DNA of 64,000 nucleotides from Brasenia schreberi. Its lineage: Eukaryota > Streptophyta > Magnoliopsida > Nymphaeales > Cabombaceae. Under the pieces are notes generated by a model that was given only the letters and a program-made list of their open reading frames with translations, had not been told where the DNA came from and made no database searches. The translations under genes and the position numbers were made by a program. Location: NCBI GenBank assembly GCA_036023115.1, contig JAYKKT010000079.1:8107501-8171500 (forward strand). The letters run 5' to 3'. Shown piece by piece: positions 1 through 12,679 of the stretch; the stretch's first letter is position 1, and every line of letters begins with the position of its first letter.

Positions 1-603
1 AGGAGGTCAACAAACTCAATGCTCCTCCAATCCAGAACAAACTCAACGATCCGTCTCGAGGGTAGTGGTTAGTGTTCCCTGGCATACCCGTATCCAAACA
101 ACAAGTAGCAGTGGGAACACCGTGGCATCCAAGATGTTTATTCTGAAGGACAACCACCCTATAATTTCCTTTTCTTTTTTGTTACAATGGAGAGGCCGAA
201 GCTGCTTATGCATCCTTGGGTATAAATTCACGACCATCTTGAGAGTCGGTCTCTGCCAGCTAACCTAATGCTGCAAGTGCAAGATATTATTTTTGTCACT
301 TTTGTAATGATGTTTACCTCTTTACATAATTATTTTCTCTTGAGAATGTTAAGTTCGCAATATACAATTTTAGCATTTTGTGTACACATATTTCTTTCGT
401 TCTCTTTATTTCTTTTGGGAGGCCGAAGCCAACACTCGATTCTATGCCTACTTGTTTTGGTCAGCGAAAACTATTCATTAATTAAATCACTGGGCCTATT
501 TTTGAGGGAGTGATCTGACCTTGGGTTACTATAACGGGGTCGGCATTTACTAATTGGATTCATCCTTATCGAGAGCGATTAAGGCGAATGGCAGTAGCCG
601 AAG
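1..603. other. Intergenic, no gene recognised
   Basis: Short open frames here have no recognisable motif, and I see no splice-linked coding signal. The composition is ordinary AT-rich plant intergenic DNA. The right end runs into the duplicated block upstream of the C2 gene. Confidence 0.5.
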
Positions 604-1206
604 GTTGACTTTCAGTTGGCGGTGTCAAAGAAGCTACCATGACGTCCGACCTGCTCAACAATCCATCCATCGAACCAGAATCACGCCTGTTGGTTTCATA
701 TTTTTTATTTTCAAACTTTTAATAATCTTTTTCGGTTCAGTTCAGAGTTGTTTATGACTCAAACTGGAACCGAAACCTCAATATATGGTTCCAAACATTA
801 ACGGAAACCGGCTACGTCCAATTCACCCGGGAACCGAGAATGACAACGTTGACAGCTTATCACGTAGATGATACGAGAAGCTACCATGACGTCCGACCTG
901 CTCAACAATCCATCCATCGAACCAGAATCAGTTGACTTTCAGTTGGCGGTGTCAAAGAAGCTACCATGACGTCCGACCTGCTCAACAATCCATCCATCGA
1001 ACCAGAATCACGCCGGTTGGTTTCATATTTTTTATTTTCAAACTTTTAATAATCTTTTTCGGTTCAGTTCAGAGTTGTTTACGACTCAAACTGGAACCGA
1101 AACCTCAATATATGGTTCCAAACATTAACGGAAACCGGCTACGTCCAATTCACCCGGGAACCGAGAATGACAACGTTGACAGCTTATCACGTAGATGATA
1201 CGAGAA
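604..1206. repeat. Imperfect tandem duplication, 327-bp period, with an extra 54-bp partial copy
   Basis: Bases 604-879 recur almost identically at 931-1206 (offset 327; for example the cgcctgttgg/cgccggttgg difference). A 54-bp piece beginning gaagctaccatgacg, present at 630-683 and 957-1010, occurs a third time at 877-930, exactly filling the space between the two long copies. The block ends about 275 bp upstream of the C2 gene start. Open frames in both copies encode the same meaningless peptide and are by-products of the duplication. Confidence 0.9.
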
Positions 1207-1416
1207 TCCGGGTCGCGATCTACCCCGGCTCTTAAGAATCTTCAATGTTGTCAACATGTTTGGGTTCGCCAGGCTGTCTAGTCTTTAAATGGCCCCATTC
1301 AGATTGACAACCTTATCTATGCAAGTTAACGTGCTTTAACAAGAGTTGTCTTATATTATTCTCACGGTCAACTTAAACATGGATTACTTGCCTACCCACG
1401 GTTTTTCTCTTACGTT

Positions 1417-1430
1417 CTTCTATATTAAGC
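1417..1430 (+). promoter_or_regulatory. Putative TATA box of the C2-domain gene
   Basis: A TATATTAAG motif lies about 60 bp before the ATG and is followed by CT-rich leader sequence. The duplicated promoter near 6047 carries TATAAAAAG at the equivalent place, which supports this as the core promoter position. Confidence 0.55.
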
Positions 1431-1481
1431 GTTGTTAGAGGCCTGTTAACTCCACATCTCCCTCTCTCTCCCTCTCCACCC

Positions 1482-3199
1482 ATGGCTACTGGAAGTCATC
1501 ATGGCCATGCCTTGGAAGTAACAGGTCAACGGGCCACCCCTCTTTTTCAACACCAAAACTAGTGTTATTATTGATTTAACTTTTGAGCACCTGCTTTCTT
1601 ACGGGTTATTTGTTTCTTCTAATTCTCTCAACGTTTTGGTTTTTGCTAGTTGTTGGATGCATCAATTTGAGGGATGCAGAATTCATAACCAGGCAAGACC
1701 CTTTTGTCACCCTTGAATATGGCTGCAACACGTTCAGGACCAAAGTTTGCAAAGGTGTAAATGGAAGCAGTGCACTTCCTCTCTCTCTCTCTCTTTCTCA
1801 TTTATGTCACCCTTGTATCACCCTTCTAACTTCATGCATGCCTTCTTTTATGAATTGCTGTTCATGTAGACGGAGATAAAAACCCAAGCTTCCAGGAGAA
1901 GTTCGTATTCGCTCTCGTGGAGGGCCTTCGGGAAATCAACGTCTCTGTCTGGAACTACCACCATCTAAGACCCGACGAACTCCTTGCTAGTGGAAAGTAT
2001 AGACGCAGCTCTCCCTAACACTATCCTAAGATTCTAATTTTTTTCTTTTGGAAAGTAAGCATTGTTTAGAAATTGCAATCATGCTCAGGGAAGATGATAT
2101 GACAAACATTTGAAAGCAAATAAATAATATGGACATAGGCTTTTCTTTCATGTGAAATGGGGCTTCTATGTGTCTTATAATACTTTAGTATTGTTTCATT
2201 CAAAAAAGAAAGACTAGTTTTCGTTTCAACTGGGCTTTGTTTTAAAATGGATTCGATGACATGATGTTATAAGAAAACTTGCTCTGCAATTAACTCTTGT
2301 CAATATTTTCGAGTAGAGCATGTAAATTGAACAAAGCTGGGGGTAAGAGGGGTTTTGTGAGAGATCATCGTATTTCCTCAGTTTTCGGATAGTGAAAATA
2401 TTCTTCCCGCCTTACTCCCGGAGTAGGCCATCTCAAACTTTTAACCATGTAAACCTTGTGTTCTTGTTGTTTCTCTTTCTTTCTATCCATTTTGCAATTT
2501 TATTGATCATGTATGCTTCTGAAACATCATTGTGTAACAATCTTTTCCCTAATCACATTCTTTCCTTGTGACTATCTATTCATTTATCTTCTCTTTTGTT
2601 TAATTAAGTAGAACTCTTTTACACAATTCCTAGCTTGTAAAAGTCATAGTTTATTCTGCAATAGTAATGCACCACTTCTTTCATGTTCATCTTTTGATTC
2701 TTCTGAAAAGTAGTGCTTGCTGTTATGTGTGTACCAGGGTTCAATTGGATAAGGTCCTGACCCAGGGGTTCGATGATTCAGCATGGAGACTCCAGAGCAG
2801 ATTGGGGCATATCACTGGAAAGTTGCTGATTCCAATAATTCACCGACACGAGAGATATGCAGGAGAGATCAAGCTCATAATGTACTACAGAAACGCCAAC
2901 GTGAGTATGAGTAATGCTTTTAATTGCTGTTCATATGTTCATGATTATTTCTATTCATCTTATTCGCAAAGTAGTGCTCTCACTGAGTTTTAGTCTTTTT
3001 GCAGTCACAGACGAGCCAGGCACTACAGCCCATGTCGGTGCCACCTGCGGGATATCCTCCAGCTCCAAATTCTTCAGGTAAACCTTTTTTCTTGAAATAA
3101 GGTCGACACAGTAATTAATTTGAACCCTTTAATTATGTCAACATGTGCTTTTTCATGTTCAATTATGCAGCACAATACTCTTTTCACCCACCTTATTGA
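1482..3199 (+). CDS. Small C2-domain protein (elicitor-responsive / phloem PP16-like family), six exons
   Basis: Reconstructed exons are 1482-1524, 1650-1754, 1870-1996, 2738-2900, 3005-3077 and 3171-3199. All introns are GT/AG and the phases join cleanly to 179 residues ending in TGA. Residues about 8-120 form one C2 domain: LEVTVVGCINLRD, then RQDPFVTLEY, FRTKV, NPSFQEKFVF and VSVWNY. Such proteins bind phospholipid membranes, often Ca2+-dependently, in defence or transport. Here the third loop reads WNYHHLRPDELLASG and lacks several of the usual acidic ligands, so Ca2+ binding may be weak (inference). The C-terminal tail is rich in Gln, Pro and Gly (QPMSVPPAGYPPAP). The start is the first ATG after the TATA-like box and fits a family N-terminus directly before the C2 fold. 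It appears intact. A broken duplicate lies about 4.4 kb downstream. Confidence 0.9.
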
Positions 3200-4100
3200 A
3201 GCATACTGAATCTAAATCGAGGTGCTATATAATGGTGGTGATAATGCTTCAGTTCTCTATTGAAGACGAGCAGAAATCAAAGTTGAAGAAATTAAGTACA
3301 GTCATGTACTTGTGAACGAACGTTATGTCCTGTGATTTGTCTTCTGTTGTTTATGAGTTGTATTGGATCAATAAGACTTATCTTTCCGTTTGGCAGTCTT
3401 ACAAAATAAACATCTCTAATGATTTCTCTTTAAGACGATCTTTGGCTTGTATTGAACCAATAAGACGATCTTTGGCTTCACTTATAAGCTATTGGGAATG
3501 TCTAAGATATGTACTTTGTTTGAGAAATAAAAAGTGATTTCCATAATTATATTGAAGAAATTGTATGCACAATTCTTCTCTTTGGCTGCAACCACTCTTA
3601 GCTTGGTGACTGTAATGAAATGGGTCGAGTTGTGAGTGCGGGAAATGCTAAACAAGGTAGCCAGGGCGGTCGGTCGACACCTTCAAAGGCCGACATGAAT
3701 GAAGCCGATTAGGCAAGGTTGCTAACACAACATAACTAGGGTTCTTGGCCGAATCGGGCAAGCATGCACATTTACCAAACTCAACGAGACTAGAGAAATC
3801 CGGCCGACTGTAGGTTTCTTGGCAGCCAAATACAGCAACAAATCTCAAGATGGAATAACTGCCCAAATGCATTCCTATTCCTGCTGTTCTATTTGTATTC
3901 AGACTGTTTTAAACAGACGGAATAACTTCCCAAATACGTTCTATTTCCACCCCTTAATTGGAAATTTTGGATTACAATTATACAATCATTTGTAATATCT
4001 AAACGGGCATAACGCTATAAAATGAATCAGACAATTAAAAATATATATCTACATTGATTTGTTTAAATATTTACGAAGCATAAACAAGAAAAACATATGA
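3200..4100. other. 3' flank of the C2 gene and unassigned sequence
   Basis: The first few hundred bases are probably the 3' UTR of the C2 gene, with AATAAA-like motifs near 3368 and 3527. A 22-base phrase (aagacgatctttggctt...) is repeated around 3431 and 3462. The minus frame at 3648-3872 has no recognisable domain. Confidence 0.4.
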
Positions 4101-4583
4101 TAGAGATGTCAATATGGGCCGGGCTGAGCTGGACCGGGCGCAATCCTTGTGGGCCAGATAAAATGTGGCCACATTTTATATGGGCCTCTAAAGTGCTGGC
4201 TCAGCCCCCACATACATACACATATATATAGTTTTTCAGTTATATATAATTTTTCATTACATGTATAAATCTATATATAGTATATATGGCTCATATATAT
4301 ACATATATACATATACACATATATACATGTATATATATTATTACATGTATACATGTCTTGTTGAAGCCTGAAATACTGAGTTTTGATTTCGATTTCAAGC
4401 AGATTTAGATAAGGTCTTATAGACCCGATCTAATATCCAACGGGCCTATGGCCCTCCCCAGCCCAGCCCGGCATGCGTCGGACACTAGGGACATACAGGC
4501 CAGGTCATTAGGCCCTGCTCCAAATATGGGTCAGAAATTGCTGGCCCGGCCCCCAGGCCACCAACCCCATTTTGACATCTTTA
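4101..4583. mobile_element. Small non-autonomous hAT-like element (MITE) with terminal inverted repeats
   Basis: The left end TAGAGATGTCAATATGGG is answered at the right end by the complement of TAAAGATGTCAAAATGGGG. Both are followed inward by GGGCC-rich sequence. The interior holds only TA-rich simple sequence and GC-rich arms, no transposase. The flanking 8-mers (acatatga and gtttatgc) agree at four positions only, so a target-site duplication is not proven. Size and TIR style resemble plant hAT MITEs. Confidence 0.6.
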
Positions 4584-5867
4584 GTTTATGCACATTAAGA
4601 ACACCTTTATGTCCATTAATTAGACATTCCTGGGTAGGCAAAATACATCAACTTGTTCTAATACAATTAGCCTATCTTTTACGTGATTGATCTTGAGGCT
4701 CCTTACGATTTTGTGGTTCTTGAAAATTGAAAATAAATAAATAAATAAATAATTAAGTTAAAAAGCTTAAGTAAAGAACATATAAAATGTGTTTTATATA
4801 CTCGGTGTTGTTGTGATGCTTACCGAAATGCATACATTACAAGTTGGAACCAAATCCTCAATGCGATTCTCCATTTTCGGCATTTGAAACAATCACACTT
4901 TGCTTTAATAATATCACTATCAAAAGTCAATAAACATAAAAACTTACCTCATCTTTAATATTATCAATTCGACTATCAATAAGAACATATTAATGTTCCA
5001 TGTTGCTTTCAGAGCTAGTTCTAACTTGTTCTTATCGGTGCATGAATAATCAAATCTCTCTTATGATGTCTTATCACATACATATTCCATCACTCAATTA
5101 AAAGAAGTAGTGATAGGTGATGAACTCGATTTATGACAAATATATTAATATTTCTCAAACACTTTATTCCTTATAACACTAGAACTGATCATGTTGAACC
5201 GGATATAATTAAAGCCTACCCCTCCTAACCAACCACATTGCGGTTCCTATGACGAAACTTTTCATGTTGCTGGTGGACACTCATTGTCTAGTTGATCAAA
5301 GCAATGGGTCTCTTACGGTGCCAATCTAATTTCTAAAGAAGTTGTGTGCACTCATTGGCTACATCCCGACAGGATATATCGTGGTTCAAAATAAAGAATG
5401 CAAGTTGTTCAAGTAGTTTGACCTGAATTTTGTTCATCCCATATCAGGTAACAACTGGCAAGGGCATAATAGGCCTATTTAAATCTATTTGTATACAATG
5501 GGAAATTCCCCTTTGTGTTGACAAAATCTGGTGGGTCATTGTTAAATAGGCAAAGGTGTGGCGAGTTATTTGTAATTGACCTCCTATAATTTTTTTTTTC
5601 TGTGTTCTTTTCTTTCTGAGAGGTAATTGGTGTTAGGGAAGCTCCTAAGTGGAGAGGGGAGGCCAGCGGAACGGGTCACCTATTCTCCAGGTCAATTAGT
5701 TGACCCGGATACAACCGGGGTAGGGTACAGGTAAAGGGTCTGGGTCAACCAATTAAAACCCAAACATGTTTGTGCTATATACGTGTGTATTTGTTTTATA
5801 CTTAAAAATATATTAAACGTATTATGCATAACTATTTATGTAATAACTAAATAAACAAATGAATGTG
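4584..5867. other. Unassigned intergenic sequence
   Basis: An (AAAT)n run lies near 4731-4752. No coding motif was recognised on either strand. The right boundary is the start of the duplicated C2 promoter. Confidence 0.4.
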
Positions 5868-6478
5868 TTAAGAATCTTCAATATTGTCAACGTGTGCGGT
5901 TCCGCCACGTCTAGTCCGTTCAGATTGACATCGCTATCTACGCCAGTTAAGTGATTTAACAAGAGTTGTCTTAGATTACTCTCATGGTCAACTGACATGA
6001 ATCACTTGCCTACCTCACGTAAACTTGTCTTTATCTTACGTTCTTCTATAAAAAGCGTTGTTAGAGGTCCCTTAACTTTCTCTCTCTCATGGCTACTCGA
6101 AGTCATCTTGGCCATGCCCTGGAAGTAACAGGTCAACCGGTCACCCTTCATCTTCAACACCACAACTCGAAGTCATCATGACCATGTCTAACTTCATGCA
6201 TGCCTTCTTTCATGAATTGCTGTCGATGTAGATGGAGATAAAAACCCAAGCTTCAAGGAGAAGTTCGTATTCGCTCTCGTCTCTTTCTGTGTGTGCCGTT
6301 CCTCTCTTCACCCAACATTATGATGCCATAGATTGCAGTCCCTTTTCTAGCTGACAGAAATTTGATATATGCATTTCTGTTGATCATGTATGCTTCTGAA
6401 ACATCATTGTGCAACAATCTTTTCCCTAATCACATTATCTGTTCATTTATCTTCCTTTTGTTTAATTAAGAACTCTTA
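5868..6478 (+). pseudogene. Deleted duplicate of the C2-domain gene, including its promoter
   Basis: Bases from about 5868 match the C2 promoter beginning near 1238: the GTTGTCAACATG-like block, the TTTAACAAGAGTTGTCTTA block, and a TATA box at 6047. Exon 1 (ATG at 6090) reads MATRSHLGHALEVT. Exon 2 and most of intron 1 are missing. The copy jumps to the end of intron 2 plus the first about 50 bases of exon 3 (6232-6281). It then jumps to intron 3 sequence (6384-6478 matches about 2508-2613). Exons 4-6 are absent. Introns are retained, so this is a DNA-level duplication and not a retrocopy. It cannot encode a C2 fold. Confidence 0.88.
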
Positions 6479-6950
6479 ATTCCCGTTAGTTCTTTTAATT
6501 GATTTAATTCCCGACCGTGAGTATCATTAGTTCTTTTAGTTCCCGTTCATATTAGATCCATAACACAATTAGGATTCTTATCCATTTAGAATCCACATTG
6601 ATCCAAATCCAATTAGAGTCCCATATCCTTTTTAGGATCCATATCCACTTTAGAACCAAAACCCAACTAGAACTCATATCCAATTTATAACCAAACCTCA
6701 ATTAGGAGCCAAAACCAATAGGAATAGGAAACCCTTTGATGCTCACACATCAATTCAATTGTGTAGGTAAGTTTCCCTTTTATTAACCAATAATTTTGTA
6801 GTGCAAGAGCCGACTTTAATGCGGCAAGAAGGTAATTATGAAAAGAACTTCATTAGAACCTACGACACAAAAAAGAGAGTGAACTAAAGGTGATTTTTCT
6901 TTGACTTGGTTTTATTTTGTTTCATAAAATTTAAAAGATTGGATACAAGT
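6479..6950. other. Unassigned sequence between the C2 pseudogene and a gypsy remnant
   Basis: Low-complexity phrases built around TTAGTTC and AATCCA are visible (6480-6740). No gene was recognised. Confidence 0.4.
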
Positions 6951-6959
6951 GGAGGGTTA

Positions 6960-7560
6960 CACATAACCTAAAATTTGTATACAGTATTGCATGCACTCTT
7001 AAGACCAAATGGTATAACAAATCCATAATGTCCAGGGGTATTAGAATGCCATTTATGCAGATCCTTAGGGTTAACTTTGATTTAATTGTAGCTTTAGGCA
7101 CTATCCATAAATGTTAGAATTTCATGATAGGTGATTGCATAAATTAACATGTCGGTTATAGGCATCATATATTGATATTTTGATATGACTTGATTGGGAT
7201 CCTTATATTCTATGCATACTCTAAGTTTTCATTTTCTTAATGACTAGAACAATATTGAACAATCAATCAACTTAATGGGTTGATCAGATAAATTTTGCAT
7301 CAAAAAGACACTAAACCTCATGTTTTCTAGCTAGTAACATCTCCTATTTAAATCTCCTAGCTGGTTGTTTGTGAGACTTTGACCCTGGTTTAATGAGAAT
7401 ATTGAATTCCATGATACAAAATAGGCATCTTGTGGTATTTCCTAGTAAAATAATTTTTGTAACAGAATAATAGCACGACCGAAGCCATTTTTCTTCAAAA
7501 AGGTCACTTACCATTGTTGGCCTCAAAACACCACTACTCCCTAAATCAACCTATGTGAAG
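6960..7560 (-). pseudogene. Decayed Ty3-gypsy reverse transcriptase, Tat-like
   Basis: Read on the minus strand, several frames join into an RT outline. Near 7400 is FNILIKPGSKSHKQPARRF, like the conserved linker before Tat RTs. Next comes a block resembling FI..THxVDWLFNIVLVIKK, then IPFGLKSACNTVYK at about 6970-7020, which matches the family PFGLKNAGATYQR motif. Stops and frameshifts are frequent and no catalytic DD box could be followed. Sequence at 7560-9500 probably contains the more decayed 5' part (protease and gag) of the same element, but I could not identify domains there. Confidence 0.65.
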
Positions 7561-9000
7561 GGATCAACAAGAATGGAATTTGAGTCCTCTCTTTGGTTTG
7601 AGTAATTGAATTCAACTCTGCTCCCCTCTGGTGACAATATTAGCCTAGTAGGGCTGTCCTCCCCTTTCTTCCTAAGCAAAATCAGATTGCTCCCTTTAAT
7701 CCTATCCTCAGAGCAAGAAACCTAGAGTCATTGAAGGTAGTTGTTGATTATTTTGAGGGTTCAATGCCTTTGGTATGGTCCATAATTCGGCTTGATGAAA
7801 AGTGATTTCTTGGAGAGTCAATTGGAATGACCTATGTCATTTAGATCCTCAAGTCTAATGATCGGACTAACTCATGGTCAGTAGAACAAAGCCTTGGCAC
7901 TATTGACATCAATAAAAAAGGGGTCTTTGTATGCTTTGACCACCTTGATGGCATCTCTTGTCTAGAACATGAGTTTTTGATGGAGTGTCGAAGGTACATA
8001 GTAATTCATGTAAATCTAATCCTTGTTTAGGAGTAAGAAAAACATAGTAATTCATGTAAATCTAATCCTTGTTGAGGTGTCGAAGGTTCCTTGGTAGCTC
8101 TCAACAATACCATGTGTAGTTCTTTCTTCCAATAATCGGTACTTGCCTATTAGTCTGCTTGCTCTTGGAGGAAGCGAACAACATGCTCCATGCTTGGCAA
8201 GCATGTTAATAGACGAATTTACTCATTAATCATTGGAAGTAGCTCCTGAGTCCTCTGCTAAACAATCTCGAGTCCATGCTTGTGTCCTTTTAATTTGGGT
8301 TCAACTAGAGGTGAGCTCAATCTTTTTCTATAGCTATGTTTATGCCTTTACGGATTGCCATGTTCTGATCCATCAATAGAGCTAGTAGAGATTAGTGTGC
8401 ATGTTCTCATTGAGATGATTGAACCCTCACATGGTTCATAAGTACCTTCTTAAGGGCTCTTGACTTGCTCATTTGGGTCCTCGAGGAACTCCTCAAGTTT
8501 CATCGCACATCTCCTTTGTGCTCTCTTCCTCTGCAAATGCCTATTTTGTATTCATATGAAACGTGGAAGAGGAAGGCTGAGAATAGTTCTTCAACAAATT
8601 CCTAAGTCACCTCGAAATGGGAGAATTATGTTAGAGCTAGAAGTTATATTTAACATGGCCATTCCATCTCGAATAATGACTTTAATCATTTGTATGTTAT
8701 ATCTCCAATATAGGTGCCGGGAGGTAATGAACTCCTCTAGTCTCAGGCAAATTGTACTTCTTATAAGGGAAAACCTAATTCTTCTTCCATATGATTGAAA
8801 TCACCATCTAGAAGACTCCATACATATGGACTTATCCACCAAGAACTCAGTATGTCGGGTCCTCAATGGTTCCATATTGGAACTTTGAAACCTTTGAAAT
8901 CGTCATGGCTTGCCTCATCATAGTAAATGAAGCTGTGTTGGGATATCCCTTTAGTCCTCAACTAGTAAAAGTTGTTTAGGAATAGGAGCATACAAGACCT
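7561..9000. other. Probable decayed gypsy 5' part and unassigned sequence
   Basis: Small fragments on the minus strand look compatible with retroelement polyprotein, but none is diagnostic. A direct repeat of about 35 bases (acatagtaattcatgtaaa...) occurs near 7992 and 8040. The + frame at 8460-8798 (112 codons) has no recognised motif. Confidence 0.35.
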
Positions 9001-9060
9001 TGGGATGTCCCTTTCATCCTTAACTAGTAAAAGTTGTTTAGGAATAGGAGCATACAAGGC
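8939..9060. repeat. Tandem duplication, two copies with 62-bp offset
   Basis: The phrase actagtaaaagttgtttagg and its surroundings (tccctt...catacaag) occur at about 8945-8998 and again at about 9007-9059 with few differences. Confidence 0.8.
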
Positions 9061-9950
9061 CTCAAGTGGCTCTATCTACTTCAATACTCATGAGAAACCA
9101 ATACTGACTCTAAAGGATCTTGGTCGCCACTAATAGGCTACAAAGTCCTACCGGCCTAGATTGTGCAAAGAGCTAAAGTGAAAGCAACATCAATAATGAT
9201 TGTAAAGGCAACTAAGAATGAATTAGCATCAACATCGAGTTACTTGTTAACCGACTCCATGAAGCCTTTATTGATAGCTTTATGTACAACACATGGAATT
9301 TGATGCGCTGATTGATGTTGTGGGTATTTGCACCATGCCATTTGTAATACTTTGGCAACTTCTTCATTTCTTTCTTATAAGGGATTGTCATTCAAAGAAT
9401 TTGATTTGTCGATTTCTCAATCATACGTTAAAATCTGATCGGCCTTAGTCATGCCAAAGAAAAAAAGGATCCTTAGTAATAGACTCCTCTCTCTCTCTTT
9501 AAGAGCCCATAGAGTAGTACATGCATATAAAGGTCCTTGCATCAACTTAGCTACCATAACATCAAAAGTATCAGGATCATCCATGTTGCATCATCTCTTC
9601 AATGCATGACATTAGTAATTGATGTTGAGGCTTCATCCGGTTATCACTTGAAATTAATTCCCTACAATGTGAATTTGTTGACCTCCTCAAGGTTATTTGA
9701 CAAGGCATATAATGACATCATAGCTACACACAAGTGTATTTAAATTCAACATGGTTATACATTTTTTATCTACAAGCGAACACACAATGCTATGAATTGG
9801 CCTATATAAGATACTATTTGGTGGAGGGCCTTTTCTAGGCTTCCCAGTCTTGTGGCCTGGTTGCATAGGAGGAAAATGAAGGCAAAGAATGATGTGCCTT
9901 GTCATGATCGATGTAATGCTAGGGACATTAGATTTCAAGATTGATACTTG
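9061..9950. other. Unassigned sequence left of the Mutator-like element
   Basis: The open frames at 9537-9743 and 9693-9953 show no recognisable family motif. Nothing else was seen. Confidence 0.35.
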
Positions 9951-10849
9951 CACACCCCTATTACTATAGGCTACCCTATTTTGCTACTTTCCCAAAATAA
10001 CCTGTATATTTTTAGTAATTACAAAAATATCCTTCAAACAAAAACATGTGCTTCTCTCTCCTCCTACGTGAAATAGCTTTTAGCTCCCATTTTTGACTGT
10101 TCTTCCTTCCAATCTTCTCTCACTGACTTATTCTAGCCACCTATTATTTGATCTACTACTATTTATAGCAAAAGAACATATCAAAATCCATCAAAGAGGA
10201 CCAAAATGTAAGATTTGAGAAGAACGGGTAAGAAAAAGCAAGGAAAGAAGAAAAATAGGATTTCTTGAACCAATTTGAAAGAGGATTTATCAATTTATTG
10301 AGTATGTTGTTGATTCATTATTGTTTTTCACTTTTTAATCATTTTCATGCATTTTTTACTTGATTTGTCATCAAAAAAACCATCGAATTTTTTTTATAGG
10401 AGATGCACCACGTGACAAAGATATACCCTCTCACAAACCTTATTTGCTAATACTAGCACCTCATAAATTTTCTTGTTTGTTATGTAAACATGACTGATAG
10501 GGGACAAGTACAATGGCGTAGCATCACCACTTCATCTAGGAGATGCAACATTATGTCATATAGAGGATATTCTCGTAAATGACAATGAAGAGAAGAAAAA
10601 ACAGACTCTTCACATTATGAGAAAGATACATCAACCTCAAATACTTAAATCGATATTGCAGATCGTGAGGATGAGGGATCATCTGATAAGATTACTCTCG
10701 AGTTTTGAAGATCACGTTGCTTATAAGATCTGGGAGGAATAGGTAATTTCTAACTTCAGTATAATTTTACATTTGATATCAATACTCTCTATTCTAATTA
10801 ACTATATAAATGTATATTTAAAAATAATACGAAAAGTGATAGCAACCCA

Positions 10850-12170
10850 CACATGCTACATTATTGAAAAAGCTTAGCTAGTGAAGAGGAGGAATGTGAG
10901 GCTCAATAATTGATTTGAGATTGCAGATAGGAGTGGGCAGATTGGGTAGGCAGATTGGGTAGGCGTATTTGTTATACAAAGTGAGACATTGCTTTTATTG
11001 AGTGGTGAAATGACTATCACACTTTACGATGTCAACGGGATACTTGGTTTTCTAATGGAGGGCCAACTTATTACTTGATACACAAGATGATGACTAGAAG
11101 CAAGGAAGATATCTTGAGTGATATGTTGGGATAAGCATCAATGAACTCATATGTGAAATTAAGTGGGGCTATTAAGTTTTAGGTACTAAAAAACTAATTT
11201 TTCAAGGAGAGTGATTAATGAAAATAAGACCCTATGTTATTTATTGTATCAGTTATGGTGTATGTTATATTAGAATAAGTTTAGAGATAGAGTATCAATA
11301 ACGCTCATGAATCTGTTGACGTATAATTTTTGGAGGATTGGTAGTTATTCGTGGGGTGCAACTATATTAGTTATAGATAACTAGGTTAGGCATCCAAGAA
11401 AAAAGCACAACTTAGTAGACATACTTCTTTGTTTCAGGTAAGAGTGTGTACTATTATTACTTGTTATATGTATCTTTCAACTTATAATTTTTTAGAATTT
11501 AACAAGTTATATGTTTTAACTGTAGGCATGGATTTATGTGTACTTACCAACTTTCAGAGTTAGCATGCGATAATAATGGTTGGATGGAGAACCACAAGTA
11601 GGTTAATGGATGGAAAGTGTGTGTCATAGACAATCTCCTATTGATTGACTTACTAAATATCATAAGCAATCATATTTGACTTACTAAAGACTTAAAGCAG
11701 TCCTAGTGTATCCATTGAAGGAGGAGTAATGCAAATCTAAACTTAGGGAAATACAACTTTTAATTAACACAATCTTGTATGTTATATATATTCTTACTTG
11801 TTATTTTGTGCAATATAGATTGATTGGCAGTCATATAGTCTTGTAAAATATTTAAATTGTAGTTTATACAAATTGTTGCAATATTAAGTTTATATTCGAT
11901 GGGTAGATGTTATGGAACCTAATATGTCACATCGTGTAATTCGCCAATTTGGTCAGCATCAAGTATTCTAGTTGCACAAATAAGACCCTCCATTATAAAA
12001 GGACTTGCAAAACTCAATGAATATAAGGTAAAATATGAGCCACGTGATGCGACTTGAGAGGCACAACGTGATATACCATTCTAGAGTCTCAATACTTTAT
12101 TTATATAAGTGTAATGAGTTATATATGGAGTGGTACATTCAGAGGATGTAAATTTATTTTGCGAGATTAT
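10850..12170 (+). pseudogene. Plant mobile domain (PMD, MAIN/MAIL1-like) pseudogene
   Basis: Separate frames spell successive PMD landmarks in the right order. They are GEMTITLYDVNGILGFLMEG (11004 onward; family GEMTITLQDVALLLGLPVDG), IGSYSWGATILV (11337 onward; family IGTYAWGSAVLA), AWIYVYLPTF (11527 onward; the LQLWAWERLP region), SHRVIRQFGQHQ (11927 onward; family PHRVLRQFG) and EWYIQRM (12127 onward; the YLRWY region). PMD proteins in plants act in silencing and development and are also carried by transposons. Stops and frameshifts interrupt every section, so this is dead. Its location inside a MULE, convergent with the transposase, suggests it belonged to that element (inference). Confidence 0.72.
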
Positions 12171-12679
12171 AGTAGTCATTTGCATCCTGCTTAGCCTACT
12201 CCATCTATGCAATGTGATACAACATTTTACATCTATATTAGCAGCATTTCTAATTTTATTTTTTTAACCCTACCTACTAACTTTCTTTCATTGAATTTCT
12301 TATAACAACATTTTGCTGTAATATATGAGACACTTGTAATAGCTTCAATATATTTAGAGCTTATACCACGATCATTGTTGAGACCTCATGTTGTTGAGCC
12401 TGATAGAGGCATATGATCAATATTATGAACTAATCTACCAGTTTACTCTTAATAACGATGATGGTAAGGATGCATGATATTTTTATTGTTGGTTGAATTA
12501 TGATGTTATTTAGTAATTTTCAAATATTATATATAAATATTGTTTGTAATGAAATAAATTTGGTTTCTTTGCTATGAAGGCTACTTACATAATTGTAATG
12601 AAATATCGTGCTCTCTCAATCAATAAAATATATGATTGCCATCAAAATCTAAAAATCCTGCAATTACATATACAAATGG

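Noticed and set aside
554..1198. Two open frames sharing the same peptide upstream of the C2 gene
   Set aside because: They arise from the tandem duplication and have no recognisable domain.
9951..9960. A 9-bp target-site duplication for the MULE
   Set aside because: The flanking 9-mers do not match at the best TIR boundary, so no TSD is claimed.
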